This document shows, piece after piece, positions 11,293-22,426 of a stretch of 64,000 bases of DNA. The stretch covers positions 15,257,501 through 15,321,500 of the forward strand of contig NC_088347.1 in assembly GCF_036884655.1 (NCBI RefSeq), given 5' to 3'. Source of the DNA: Musa acuminata AAA Group (lineage: Eukaryota; Streptophyta; Magnoliopsida; Zingiberales; Musaceae). Both the position numbers and the translations under genes were made by a program. Numbering within the stretch: position 1 is the stretch's first letter; each line of letters starts with the position of its first letter. The notes beneath the pieces were generated by a model that saw nothing but the letters and a program-made list of their open reading frames with translations, was not told the DNA's origin and ran no database searches.

Positions 11293-13389
11293 TGTTGAAT
11301 CTCGTATTTTGATGATGAAACCACTTGATGTATGTTTATAATTTAATCTGTGTTTTAAGTGACGCAGGATACTTTGATCAGGATGAGACAATTAAAGCAG
11401 GAAAATCATGTTGTGCCGGAGGAACATGTCAGAAGATTGGACGTCGGGCAAGTGGATCGGTCGACATATCGATAGAAGGCTTCGGGTCGTGGACTCGGGC
11501 ATCGGGCCAAGAAGAGCAGGTATTGTGCCAAGGATATCGGAGTTGCGGAGTCAATTGGCCGATTGGGCAATAGGCTGTAGGAAAGGACGATGCGCCGAAG
11601 AATCAAACGAAGCGTCGAGAGACCAATGACATGCCGGACAACTTGGTTAATTGCTTAGGATTAATTGTCTCGATCGAAGTTTTTGTTTTGAGTGTGCAGG
11701 ATTAACTACGATGAAAGTAAGACATGAAGCAGGAGTTGCGCCGAAGTCATGACAATGATCACGTTGGGAGTTCGAGAGCTCGACGGAAGTTCGGACAGTC
11801 GTCGGAGGTTCTGCGGGAACAAATCCGAGAAGTCCATAAGCTTACCAAAGAAGCTCATCGGAACTTGCCAAGTGGATCGTTGCAAGTCCAGGAGTTTGCC
11901 GGAAGTCCGCAGGAGAATCACCGAGGGTTCATCGGATGATCGACGGAAGTTCGCCGGAAGCTCGTCGGAAGAAGCGATTGGCGTACCGGAGCAAGTTGTA
12001 GTAAATGTCTTAGGAAATAATCGTAGTTAGCACAATGATTAAGTTGAAAATGGGAGGTGATCCTATTAACTTAATCTTGGGGCAATCGGGCCCCTGAAAG
12101 ACCCAAATTAGGCTGAATAGATCAACCCATTTGGACCTAAAATAGTGCTAGGAGGTAGCACCGCCAGGGTAGGAGGTAGCACCGCCCAGGAGGTAGTCTC
12201 CAAGCGAGACTGGGCGGGGCAACCGCTCCAGTCAGGAGGTTGCACCGCCTGAGCTCAGTCTTCGAGCTCTGGCAAGAGGTGCAACCGCCCCTGACAGGAG
12301 GTAGCACCGCTTGAGCTCGGTCTTCAAGCTATGGCAGGCGGTGCAACCGCCCCAGTCAGGAGGTGCAACCGCCTGAGCTCGGTCTTCGAGCTCTAGCAGA
12401 GAGGTGCAACCGCCCCTGACAGAGGTGGCACCGCCTAGAGGCTCAGTCTTCGAGCTCTGCCAAGCAGTGCAACCGCCCCAGTCAGGAGGTGCAACCGCCT
12501 GATCCCGAAATTTCGGGAATTGACAGTTTTGAGCTCCAAATTTGAACTGGGTTGGGGCCTATAAATACCCCACCCATTCAGCACTGAAAGAGCAACAACT
12601 TACACCGAAATCTTGATCCTTTCTGTGATTCTTAGAGCTCAAAATTATTGTAAAGGCCAAAAGTTCTCCCTCTGTTCTTCAAAGTTTTGAGTTGTAAAGA
12701 GAGGAGAGAAAATTTCTGTAAGTGTTGTCTCCTAAGCCCGTCAAAAGGAGTGAAACTGTAAAAGGGTGGTTGGCCTTTGCCTATTGAAGGAAGGCCTCTA
12801 GTTGACGTCGGTGACCTCGTTAGTGGAGGAAGGCAAAAGTGGAGTAGGTCAAGATTGACCGAACCACTCTAAATCTCGGTTTGCATTTACTTTAAGCATT
12901 TTATCTTTACTAAAACCTCCTTAATAGCTTACTACCCTCTGCGCTCTTAACGAACGAGTTTCTAAGTTCAAAGCTTTCCGAATCTGCGTTTAGACGTAAA
13001 TCAGTTTTTTCATACGAGCATCATATTTCAGTTTACATTTACGTTTAGACTTCAATCATAACTGCAAACTGCCTTCTACGCATTTATAAAACATATCTCA
13101 AAGTTCAGTATCTTCAGAATCGGCATTTAGACGTAAACTGGTTTTATCGTACGAATATCGCATTTCAGTTTGCGCTTACATTCTGATTTCCATCATAAAC
13201 TGCAAACTACCTTCATAGATCTACTTTAATGTCATCTCGCTTAATCTTAAGTTAAAGTAATCTTAGAATCGGCTTTTACATCGAAATCATTTTTATTGAA
13301 CGAACGCAGCTTTCGAAGTTTTAATCGTCGAAAGATTTCCGCTGCACTAATTCAGCCCCCCCCCCCTCTTAGTGCTCTTGATCCTAACA
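11293..13389 (+). repeat. 5' LTR of element A
   Basis: Starts TGTTGAATCTCG and ends CTCTTGATCCTAACA. The U3 part holds a degenerate CGGAAG-rich block (11760-11990) and a GGCGGT/ACCGCC dyad array (about 12146-12510). A TATA box TATAAATA lies at 12560-12567. U5 ends in a C-run near 13360. The small open frames in this LTR, also seen in the 3' copy, have no recognisable domain. Confidence 0.94.
12146..12510 (+). repeat. Array of GGNGGT-N3-ACCGCC dyads upstream of the LTR TATA box
   Basis: About a dozen imperfect copies of a short inverted repeat, such as GGAGGTAGCACCGCC, GGCGGTGCAACCGCC and GAGGTGCAACCGCC. They are spaced by GAGCTCGGTCTTCGAGCTC-like segments that are themselves palindromic. The array ends about 50 bp before the TATA box, where enhancer elements of an LTR promoter are expected. 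Equivalent arrays are at 18500-18835, 55010-55300 and 3080-3265, with a shortened one (minus strand) at 59500-59575. Confidence 0.85.
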
Positions 13390-13391
13390 AT

Positions 13392-13403
13392 TGGTATCAG
13401 AGC
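13392..13403 (+). promoter_or_regulatory. Primer-binding site of element A
   Basis: TGGTATCAGAGC starts two bases after the LTR end. It is the usual plant LTR-retrotransposon primer site complementary to the 3' end of initiator Met tRNA. Confidence 0.9.
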
Positions 13404-13439
13404 GGGGTTAACTCTCAAACGGATTAAAACCCAAGAGAG

Positions 13440-14369
13440 ATGGCTTACGTCGGAAACCAAGAGGGCCATTCTATTACACGTCCACCCATGTTCAATGGGA
13501 CGGACTACACCTATTGGAAAACTCGAATGAGAGTTTTCTTGATTTCTATGAATTTGGATTTATGGAATATTATTGAAAACGGTTTTCAACTTCCCTCTAA
13601 ACCGATGAACGAATAGTCAGATTTGGAGAAGAAGTATTTTTCTTTAAACGCAAAGGCTATGAATGCCTTATTTTGCGCTTTGGACAAAAATGAGTTCAAT
13701 CGGATTTCTACGTGCGAAACGGCTTTTGACATTTGGCGAACACTTGAAATCACGCATGAGGGAACTAGTAGAGTCAAAGACTCGAAAGTTAACATTTTAT
13801 TGCATGATTTTGAGCTTTTTCGAATGCAACCAAGCGAGACTATAGGCGACATGTACACCCGTTTCATGGATGTCGTCAATAGTTTAAGAGCTCTTGGAAA
13901 ATGTTTTTCGGATTTTGAACTCGTAAAGAAGATTTTGCGTTCTCTTTCTAAGAAGTGGGATTCAAAAGTAACTACAATACAAGAAGCTAAAAACCTAAAC
14001 AACCTACCACTTGAAGAACTAATTGGTTCATTGATGACATATGAAATGGTGCATAATGCACATGATGAACATGATGAACAAAACCACCTTCCAAAGAACA
14101 GGAAGGATTTGGGACATAGAACATTTGAAGACCACTCGAGCATAAGCTCAAGTGATGGTGAACTTAAACTACAAATGAAACAAAAATTAAAAAGTAAAAA
14201 GAACGGAACTACTTGTTTTGAACGCAAGAAGAAGAACAAAAATTGGGATGAATCGAGCTCCTCTGAAGACTAGGAGAAAATCAACAAAGGCGAGGTGGGA
14301 AACTACGCCTTTACGCCTTTCGACGTTGAGGTAATCAAAATGCCTTTAATTTACTTCGAAATTACATGA
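13440..14369 (+). pseudogene. gag-like ORF of element A (UBN2/DUF4219 type), two stop codons
   Basis: Structural Gag-type protein of about 309 residues. The start ATG follows AACCCAAGAGAG and is conserved in copy B. The N-terminus contains FNGTDYTYWKTRMRVFL and LWNIIENGF, typical of the DUF4219/UBN2 Gag of plant Copia elements. It is followed by the helical core (AFDIWRTLEITHEG, FELFRMQPSETIGDMYTRF, LEELIGSLMTYEM) and an acidic/lysine-rich tail. I see no CCHC zinc knuckle. TAG stops at 13614-13616 and 14271-14273 interrupt the frame, which otherwise continues to YFEIT-stop at 14369. Copies B and C end in the same YFEIT-stop, so the frame is the family's own product and not a random truncation. 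No pol follows. Confidence 0.9.
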
Positions 14370-17300
14370 TGCTTTTCATGATGCATTTTTCTTTTTCTTT
14401 AAATTTTCTTGAAAATTATATTTTTAATAATTTAATAATGAAAATGCAAAAATATGATCATGCTTGTAATTTTGAAAATGATAATGAAAATTACATAATG
14501 CAAGATAGAAATCTAATGATTGTACACCTAGTGAGATTAATCTTATTTATGTGCTTGAGAAGCAAGAATGTATATTTTGATGATTTTCATATTGCTCTTC
14601 AATGACGATACATGGCTTTTGTCCGGAAGGCTTGATATTTTTCATTGTCTTTGTTTGTTAAATATGATGTATGATTTTGACATAAGAATAAAGATTTGAG
14701 CATGCTATTATAAAGTCAATCATATAAATTAAAACTAAAGAAGTTTTAGGCATTTATAAGAATCATTCAAAATTATGTTCAATGAAACCTTGCTTAATGT
14801 TGCAATGAAAATATTAAAGTTTTTGATACCATGATTTGACGATTTTATGCATGAGATTTTAAAGTTATACATGATAATTTTTGTGATTGATGGTTTTATG
14901 ATTAAATTCATTTTACGATCCTAAACTTTGATGCATGTTTTCATTTGACATAAATGAAAAGGCATGCTAACATGAAATCGATCACTTAAAATGAAACACT
15001 TAAAAAATGCTTTTTCATCTGATCTAGATTAATGATTTCATGATATTTTGTGAATCTCAAAATTGATTTTGATGACTTGATTATGAGTTTTAAGTTAACG
15101 ATTTGATTTGAATGAGTTTTATCTAAATCATAATCTTGATCTTGCAAAATTGACACTCATAATATGAAAGTACTGGTATTCATGACTTGAATTTGATTGA
15201 AACATTGCATGCTTAAATTAATCATTCTCCTATGTTTAAAAAATTCTTTAAATGCCTTATGTGATGATTAATTTGTTTTATGATGAATCGCGAATCATGA
15301 CTTGATCTATGATATTGATATATTTTAATCATGATCCTTGGCTGTATAATTCTTTTGCTCTATTAAAAAGATTTGTCGAATGAATCATGTCTTTTAGAAG
15401 TCTTATCTTTCATGACATGATGTCATTGGATTTATGGCTTGTATACCTTGAAATATTTGAAATATTTATGATTTGAAATGATGCATATGCTTTTTATTAT
15501 GATAATGTATGATGTGTATCATGAATACTTCATTATCATACATGAAAATAGTGATAAATATTTTGAAATAAATGATTGTATCATGTTAGATGGTTTTATA
15601 TATTGTGCATGATAAGCTATAAGTGATGATTGAAACAATGATTAAAATAATATGAATGATGATTTAGAATCATGCATATAATAATAAGTTTATATGTTTT
15701 GAAAATGTGCATGTTTTAATTTGAAAATATAATGATGCACAAATGAGATTGATACTAACCTTTGTCATAATTTAGAAATTAATGTAGAGGGTTTTCCCTT
15801 CTTTTTGCCAATGACAAAGGGAGAGAAAGAGTTGCTAATGTGCATATCTCAAAGAAAAATTTGCTAGCTTGCAACTTGCATATTTCAAGATGCAAGATTT
15901 GCTTTCTTGAATATCTCTAATTTGCTATCTAGCATGATGTATAGCTTGCTATCTTGAACATCACAAGCTTGCCTATCTTGAGAAAGAGTTGCTAACGTGC
16001 TATCTTGAATTGATGTAAAGGGTCATCTCAAAGAGATAGCTAGCTTGCACAAGTCAAGAAGATGCAAAAATTTGATTGCTAGCTTGTTTATCTTAAGTAG
16101 CAAAGATTGCTAACTTGCTTATTTCAAGAAGCAAAAGTTGTCTTCTTGAACATCACTATCTTGCTTATCTCAACATGCTAAACATGCTAAACTTGCACTT
16201 TGCATTGAAAGCAAAATTGCGAGCTCAAACATTGCAAAGGAAGCAAAATTTGCTAGCTTGCAACTTGCATAATCCAAGAAGCAAGAGTTGCTTTCTTGAA
16301 CATCTTAAAATTGCTAGCTTGCGTGTCTTAAAATGTTAAAAAAATTTTGCTAGCTTGTATATTGTAAACTTGCTATCATACTACCATGATGATGAGCATG
16401 CCTTATCTTCATGATTATATTTGAAAAACTATGGCAAAAATATGTCAGAATGATTAAACGTGTTAAAATTATTTTTCGGACTTTTTTGATTGAATGATCA
16501 AATCACTTGATTGCCATAATTAGTTTACACAATTACTTGCCATGATTACATGTTGGAAATAATGTGCTTGAATACAAAAATTTCCATGATAATAAGTATG
16601 TTTTACCTTCATGATTGTAATTGAATATCTATAGTAAAACCCTGTCCGAATGTATGAAAGTGTCAAATTTCATTTTCGGATTTTCTTTATCCTAACAATT
16701 GGATTTTCTTGATACATTATCCTCTTTCGAACTTAACAAGCATATGTCATATCAAGTTTAATTCACATCATTGATTTTTGACATATGGAATCATCAAATG
16801 CACTTATCATGTGAAAAATAATTTTCGAGAAACATATTTGATGATTCCCTCTTATAAAAGGAAGATATTTTTACATACAAGGATTTGACTCACTTACATA
16901 TCTTAATCCTTGTAAAAATGAAGTGTGCTTTAATATCTTATCGATTTGAACTTCATATATGGCTTTCCTCCTTCATGTAAAAAGATAACAAATAAAAAGG
17001 AAGAAGAAATAAAAGCTATCTCCATGTCATGTTTTTCTCGAGATGTTTGCATAATTGGTATCCTATCACTCATTGTTGGAAAATGACATGAACCAACTTA
17101 TGGCATCGCACTTATATTTAAAATTTGCTTATATCATTCTCCTTGTTGTTGATGACAAAGGGGGAGAAATATATAAATTGATACTATGAGTGCCATATTT
17201 GAAGAATATGAATAGATGTCATGAATGCCATATTATGATGAAATATCAAAAGCAGCATTCGTATGAATAGGTGCTATGAATGTCATATCATGTTAAGATA

Positions 17301-17627
17301 TCAAGAACTTGAATCGCAATTTTACATGTTGATATCTTACCATTTGATGATAGTAAACTTGCATGATGATAACAATAGATATTATGTTTTTCATGCAATG
17401 AGTTAAACTTATATCACAAACACTTGATTGTGGTACTTCTCCTTTTTGTTGATGACAAAGGAGGAGAAGTATGTTGATGACATGACATGTTATGCATAAG
17501 TTTATGATGACATGTTGCTTGAATTTTTGAATTCAAGAGTTTCTATCAATATGGCATATTGATAGGGGGAGTTTGTTTAAACTTCGGGAGTTAAGGTTAA
17601 CTCCGTCATCAGGTGATTGTTATCATC
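14370..17627 (+). other. Non-coding AT-rich interior of element A
   Basis: More than 3 kb without a meaningful reading frame. It is very AT-rich with many ATGAT/CATGA words. 15840-16370 is a degenerate repeat field built from CTTGCTATCTTGAACATC, GCTAGCTTGCAACTTGCA and AGCAAAATTGC-like words. Three internal polypurine motifs of the form GATGACAAAGGGGGAG lie at 15810-15826, 17151-17168 and 17451-17468. Related sequence is found in B (57170-58936) and C (60490-63026), so this interior is a conserved part of the family. Confidence 0.8.
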
Positions 17628-17641
17628 AAAAAGGGGGAGAT
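17628..17641 (+). promoter_or_regulatory. Polypurine tract of element A
   Basis: AAAAAGGGGGAGATT immediately precedes the TGTTGAATC start of the 3' LTR; the equivalent tract in element C is at 60474-60490 on the minus strand. Confidence 0.88.
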
Positions 17642-19703
17642 TGTTGAATCTCGTATTTTGATGATGAAACCACTTGATGTATGTTTATGATTTAATCTAC
17701 GTTTTAAGTGACGCAGGATACTTTGATCAGGATGAGACAATTAAAGTAGGAAAATCATGTTGTGCCGGAGGAACATGTCATAAGATTGGACGTCGGGCCG
17801 GTGGATCGGTCGACGTATCGACAGAAGACTTCGGGTCATGGACTCGGGCATCGGGGCAAGAAGAGCGGGTATTGTGCCAAGATATCGGAGTTGCGGAGTC
17901 AACTGGCCGATTAGGCAATAGGCTACAGGAAAGGATGATGCGCCGAAGAATCAAACGAAGCGTCGAGGGACCAATGACATGCCGGACAACTTGGTTAATT
18001 GCTTAGGATTAATTGTCTCGATCGAAGTTTTTATTTTGAGTGTGCAGGATTAACTACGATGAAAGTAAGACATGCAGCAGGAGTTGCGCCGGAGTCATGA
18101 CAATGATCACGTTGGGAGTTCGAGAGCTCGATGGAAGTTCAGATAGTCGTCGGAGGTTATGCGGGAACAAATTCGAGAAGTCCATACGCTTGCCAAAGAA
18201 GCTCGTCGGAACTCGCCAAGTGGATCGTCGCAAGTCCAGGAGTTTGCCGGAAGTATGCAGGAGAATCACCGAGGGTTCATCGGATGATCGACGGAAGTTC
18301 GCCGGAAGCTCGCCGGAAGAAGCGATTGACGTACCGGAGCAAGTTGCAGTAAATGTCTTAGGAAATAATCGTAGTTAGCACAATGATTAAGTTAGAAATG
18401 GGAGGTGATCCCATTAACTTAATCTTGGGGCAATCGGGCCCCTGAAAGACCCAAATTAGGCTGAATAGATCAACCCATTTGGACCTAAAATAGTGCTAGG
18501 AGGTAGCACCGCCAGGGTAGGAGGTAGCACCGCCCAGGAGGTAGTCTCCAAGCGAGACTGGGCGGGGCAACCGCTCCAGTCAGGAGGTTGCACCGCCTGA
18601 GCTCTGGCAAGAGGTGCAACCGCCCCTGACAGGAGGTAGCACCGCTTGAGCTCGGTCTTCAAGCTATGGCAGGCGGTGCAACCGCCCCAGTCAGGAGGTG
18701 CAACCGCCTGAGCTCGGTCTTCGAGCTCTAGCAGAGAGGTGCAACCGCCCCTGATAGAGGTGGCACCGCCTAGAGGCTCAGTCTTCGAGCTCTGCCAAGC
18801 AGTGCAACCGCCCCAGTCAGGAGGTGCAACCGCCTGATCCCGAAATTTCGGGAATTGACAGTTTTGAGCTCCAAATTTGAACTGGGTTGGGGCCTATAAA
18901 TACCCCACCCATTCAGCACTGAAAGAGCAACAACTTACACCGAAATCTTGATCCTTTCTGTGATTCTTAGAGCTCAAAATTGTTGTAAAGGCCAAAAGTT
19001 TTGAGTTGTAAAGAGAGGAGAGAAAATTTCTGTAAGGGTTGTCTCCTAAGCCCGTCAAAAGGAGTGAAACTGTAAAAGGGTGGTTGGCCTTCGCCTATTA
19101 AAGGAAGGCCTCTAGTTGACGTCGGTGACCTCGTCGGTGGAGAAAGCCAAAAGTGGAGTAGGTCAAGATTGACCGAACCACTCTAAATCTGGGTTTGCAT
19201 TTACTTTGAGCATTTTATCTTTACTGCAAACCTCCTTAATAGCTTACTGCCCTCTGCGCACTTAACGAACGAGTTTCTAAGTTCAGAGCTTTCCGAATCT
19301 GCGTTTAGACATAAATCAGCTTTTTCGTACGGGCATCATATTTCAGTTTACGTTTACGTTTAGACTTCAATCATAACTGCAAACTGCCTTCTGCACATTT
19401 ATAAAACATATCTCAAAGTTCAGTATCTTCAGAATCGGCATTTAGACGTAAACTAGTTTTATCGTATAAACATCGCATTTCAGTTTGCGCTTGTATTCTG
19501 ATTTCCATCATAAACTACAAACTGCCTTCATAGATCTACTTTAACGTCATCTCGCTTAATCTTAAGTTAAAGTAATCTTAGAATCGGCTTTTACATCGAA
19601 ATCGTTTTTATCGAACGAACGCAGCTTTCGAAGTTTTAATCGTCGAAAGATTTCCGCTGCACTAATTCACCCCCCCCCCCTCTTAGTGCTCTTGATCCTA
19701 ACA
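17642..19703 (+). repeat. 3' LTR of element A
   Basis: Same termini as the 5' LTR. It is 35 bp shorter, lacking a GCTCAGTCTTCGA-type segment in the dyad array and a CCTCTGTTCTTCAA-type segment after the TATA box. It is followed by target duplication AGACA and then Copia E protease sequence. Confidence 0.94.
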
Positions 19704-19708
19704 AGACA

Positions 19709-20714
19709 CTTACATTCATGATATGTGAAGTAGTGTCTTGCATAAACAAACCTTTATGCAATATTTCTCTCGTCAATCTCCCCTCGGCTTTGCTAGAATT
19801 TACAATAAATTGTAGATGTGATAAGCAATACTGGTATCCAATACCAATGCACTATCACAAAAATCTAACAATTGGAGATTGATCATGAATATACCTGAAG
19901 CTTCTCCAAGCTTCTATTTCACCCTTTCTGTAAGGTACTCTTTGCAGTTTTTCTTCCAGTGCCCATCTTTACCACAGTGGAAGTATTGGCCTTTGTCCTT
20001 TGCTGGGTCTTTCTTAGTAGCCTTTGCTTTACCTGGTTTGCCCTTGCCCTTTCCCTTCTTAAGGGACCTTTCTGCTTTCCTTTTCTTTTTGGTCTCACTA
20101 GTGTAGAGAACTAGCTTCTCTTTCTTAATAGTACTCTCTACCTCTCTCAACATATTGAGGAGGTCTGGGAGAGTCACCTCAAGCTTGTTCATATCAAAAT
20201 TCATTATGAACTGTGAAAAGGAATCTGGTAGGGACTAAAGCACAATGTCCACACACAAGTTATCCTCTAGGACCATTCCTAGACTTGTGAGTTTCTCTAT
20301 CCACTCAATCATCTTTAGGACATGGTTCTGAACCGGTGTCCCCTCAGTCATCCTAGCGCGGAAGAGGCTCTTGGATATCTCATATCATTGAGTCCTTCCC
20401 TATTCCTCAAACAATTTGCGAATATGTAGGAGAATGGATCTGGCATCCATCTTTTCATGTTGTCTCTGTGACTCAGGAGTCATAGAGCCCAACATATAGC
20501 ACTGAGCAAGAGTGGAGTCATCAATGTACTTCACGTAGCGAGCGATCTCATCCTCGCTTGCCCCTTCTTCGGGCGTAGGCATCACTGTATCAAGGACGTA
20601 CACGATTTTCTCCGCTGTGAGAATAATTCTCAAGTTACGGAGCCAATCCATATAATTTGGACCAGTGAGGTGGTTGACATCAAGTATGCCACGTAAGGGA
20701 TTTGAAAGCGACAT
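19709..20714 (-). pseudogene. Copia E gag and protease remnant
   Basis: The gag frame begins at 20714 (MSLSNPLRGILDVNHLTGPNYMDWLRNLR). It contains in-frame stops just after LFEE (20400-20402) and at two more places before 20205. It ends in a basic lysine-rich segment with a CCHC knuckle C-x2-C-x4-H-x4-C within [14 protein letters not shown] (about 19950). Downstream (19709-19913) a protease start (LVLDTSIAYHIYN) joins abruptly to the pre-integrase region. About 80 residues are missing relative to copy F at 26280-26640, so protease is deleted. Confidence 0.88.
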
Positions 20715-22426
20715 TTTCTGAAAATAAAGATGTAGTAGAAATGAATAACATACAGATTTTGCAAGAAATAAACTATCAAGATATGGACTTCTATCTTAAT
20801 ATGCTCCCACTATTTTACTAACGAGTCACGCGACACCCTCAGCACGTGAAACGGAAGTCTCCGGCAGACTTCCAGTGGGGATCAGGATCCAATCAGCGTC
20901 TTAGTGTAACCTCGAGGGACTCGACCAATCACACTAAGCCTAAAAGGTAGGCAACTCTTGCCGATCATAACTCCTTGTGATTCCCGTCCTGTTCGACCTC
21001 CGAATCACCATGGCCTCGAAGGACTCGACCAACCATGATGCTCGGTTAAGTCAACACCTTCGTTACAAGATGAGTCTAATTTGATGTTATACCCTCGAGG
21101 GACTCGACTAAGCATACCATGCCCTCAGGTCACCGGTGACATCTCTATATCATAAGCAAGATAGCGAATCGCGATATAGGTGAGTCTCGAGGGACTCGAC
21201 CAACTCAACCTACACCGGGAATCGGTTCCTACTTATAACGATGGAAGGCCACGTGGGTCAATCTAATTGCCTCACGTTTACCGACTTAATATTATCGAGA
21301 GATGTTTCTATAATTTGGTCTCCTAATATGACATGTCGCACATATACATATTTAATATATATCTACATCGCATGCAAATATATATACATATCTAGTATGT
21401 GTATAAGCAATCACACCAGATGATCATGGACCATAACCTAATATGATTAGGCCCGAGCTAGTAGGCCTAATCACTTACATCAAGATCTATGTGTGCAACG
21501 GTGCATCTTCATGCCCTGTGATCGTCCATCTCGTCCTCGTCGGTTCCGTCGACATCTTGATGCATCTTCATGCATCACGATCGTCCGTCTCGTGGGTCCC
21601 GCTATCGCATCCACGCTCCCGCTGCGCCTCCTCATGTGATTACAACTTAATCATAAGCACGCAGGCCCGACAATAAACGAGAAATATAATGGAGGCTCGC
21701 AGACCTCAATAATAATAATCACAAGTACACATATCACACGGTCCATGATCATTCGTCCACATATCATACATCACATGTATAAATAATCATCATTATGTAG
21801 GACTACTAGATAATAATAAAAATAATAATCAACTAAACCTTTTAATTAATTAATATTTTCTAAAATCAGGGACATGTAGGGAATTTCTGAATTCCTAAGG
21901 GTATTTTCATAATTTGGACAAAAGACAGAAACTGGAATTTCTTAAATTCACAGGGGAAAAACTGTCTTTTTTCCCAAAACCCTAATTCGCAGGCGGCACG
22001 CCCACTAGCGGCGCTGCCGCTGCAGGTGGGCGCCCCCACGGGCGGTTCTGCCGACGAGGCAACGCCCGCAGGCGGTGCTGTCCCGTTGGGCGGCCGCTCC
22101 TATGGGGGGGGTTTCACCCGCGGGAGCAGCAGCGGTAGGCGCCGCTGCCCTGCGGCGCCTCACCCCGCGGGAGAAGCGGCCGCAGGTGCCTCTACCCGCG
22201 GGCTGCCAGCCCCGCCGGTAGCAAGCCTGCTGCAAGCAGGCCGCCGACCGACTGCTGCAGACGCAGCCCCTATGCTGCCCGCCTTCGGCTGCGCTGCACA
22301 CACGCAAATCGAGGGCAGCAACTGTTGCTGCCCTTCCTTGTTTTTGCGTCAACGATTTTGACATCAAAATTCTTCCTAAACATAACACACGCAGTTCAAA
22401 ACCAATCATTCGCACGAACAACTTGG
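20715..22426 (-). other. Long 5' leader of Copia E
   Basis: About 1.7 kb between the primer-binding site and gag. It contains the four-hairpin array (20900-21212), an AT-rich middle (21290-21960) and a short, very GC-rich block (about 21985-22335). No convincing coding region. The GC-rich block gives accidental open frames on both strands that have no recognisable domain. Confidence 0.75.
20900..21212 (-). promoter_or_regulatory. Array of four stem-loops with a constant apical sequence
   Basis: Four hairpins at 20900-20938, 21006-21040, 21084-21120 and 21177-21212. On the sense (minus) strand each has the apex TCGAG-TCC-CTCGA (or TTCGA). Each sits on a lower stem of 8-9 pairs whose sequence differs between units (CTTAGTGT/ACACTAAG; CATCATGG/CCATGGTG; ATGGTATGC/GTATAACAT; TAGGTTGAGT/ACTCACCTA). 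A smaller hairpin GGCAA-GAG-TTGCC is at 20950-20962. Three of the units recur in Copia F at 25008-25044, 25088-25122 and 25189-25227. The position in the untranslated leader suggests a role in the RNA (packaging, dimerisation or translation), which is inference. Confidence 0.75.

Larger units (their letters stand above)
11293..19703 (+). mobile_element. Element A: complete gag-only LTR retrotransposon
   Basis: LTRs at 11293-13389 (2097 bp) and 17642-19703 (2062 bp) begin TGTTGAATCTCG and end GATCCTAACA. They flank a 4.25-kb interior with a Met-tRNA-type primer-binding site, one gag-like ORF, a long AT-rich non-coding stretch and a polypurine tract. The target duplication AGACA is present at 11288-11292 and 19704-19708. 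No protease, integrase, RT or RNase H is present, so the element is non-autonomous and would need enzymes from a related Copia element. The LTRs differ mainly by two short deletions (about 14 and 21 bp) and scattered substitutions, suggesting a fairly recent insertion. It sits in the protease/integrase junction of Copia E. Confidence 0.95.

Noticed and set aside
12146..12510. GGCGGT/ACCGCC array as a CRISPR-like or satellite array
   Set aside because: Spacers are 3 bp or degenerate rather than unique 25-40 bp, the setting is an LTR promoter in a plant genome, and no cas-like gene exists.
17674..18006. Open frame of 110 codons in the element A LTR, with counterparts at 11325 and 54266
   Set aside because: It lies in LTR U3, differs in length and frame between LTR copies and shows no recognisable domain. 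Treated as chance in GC-richer repeat text.
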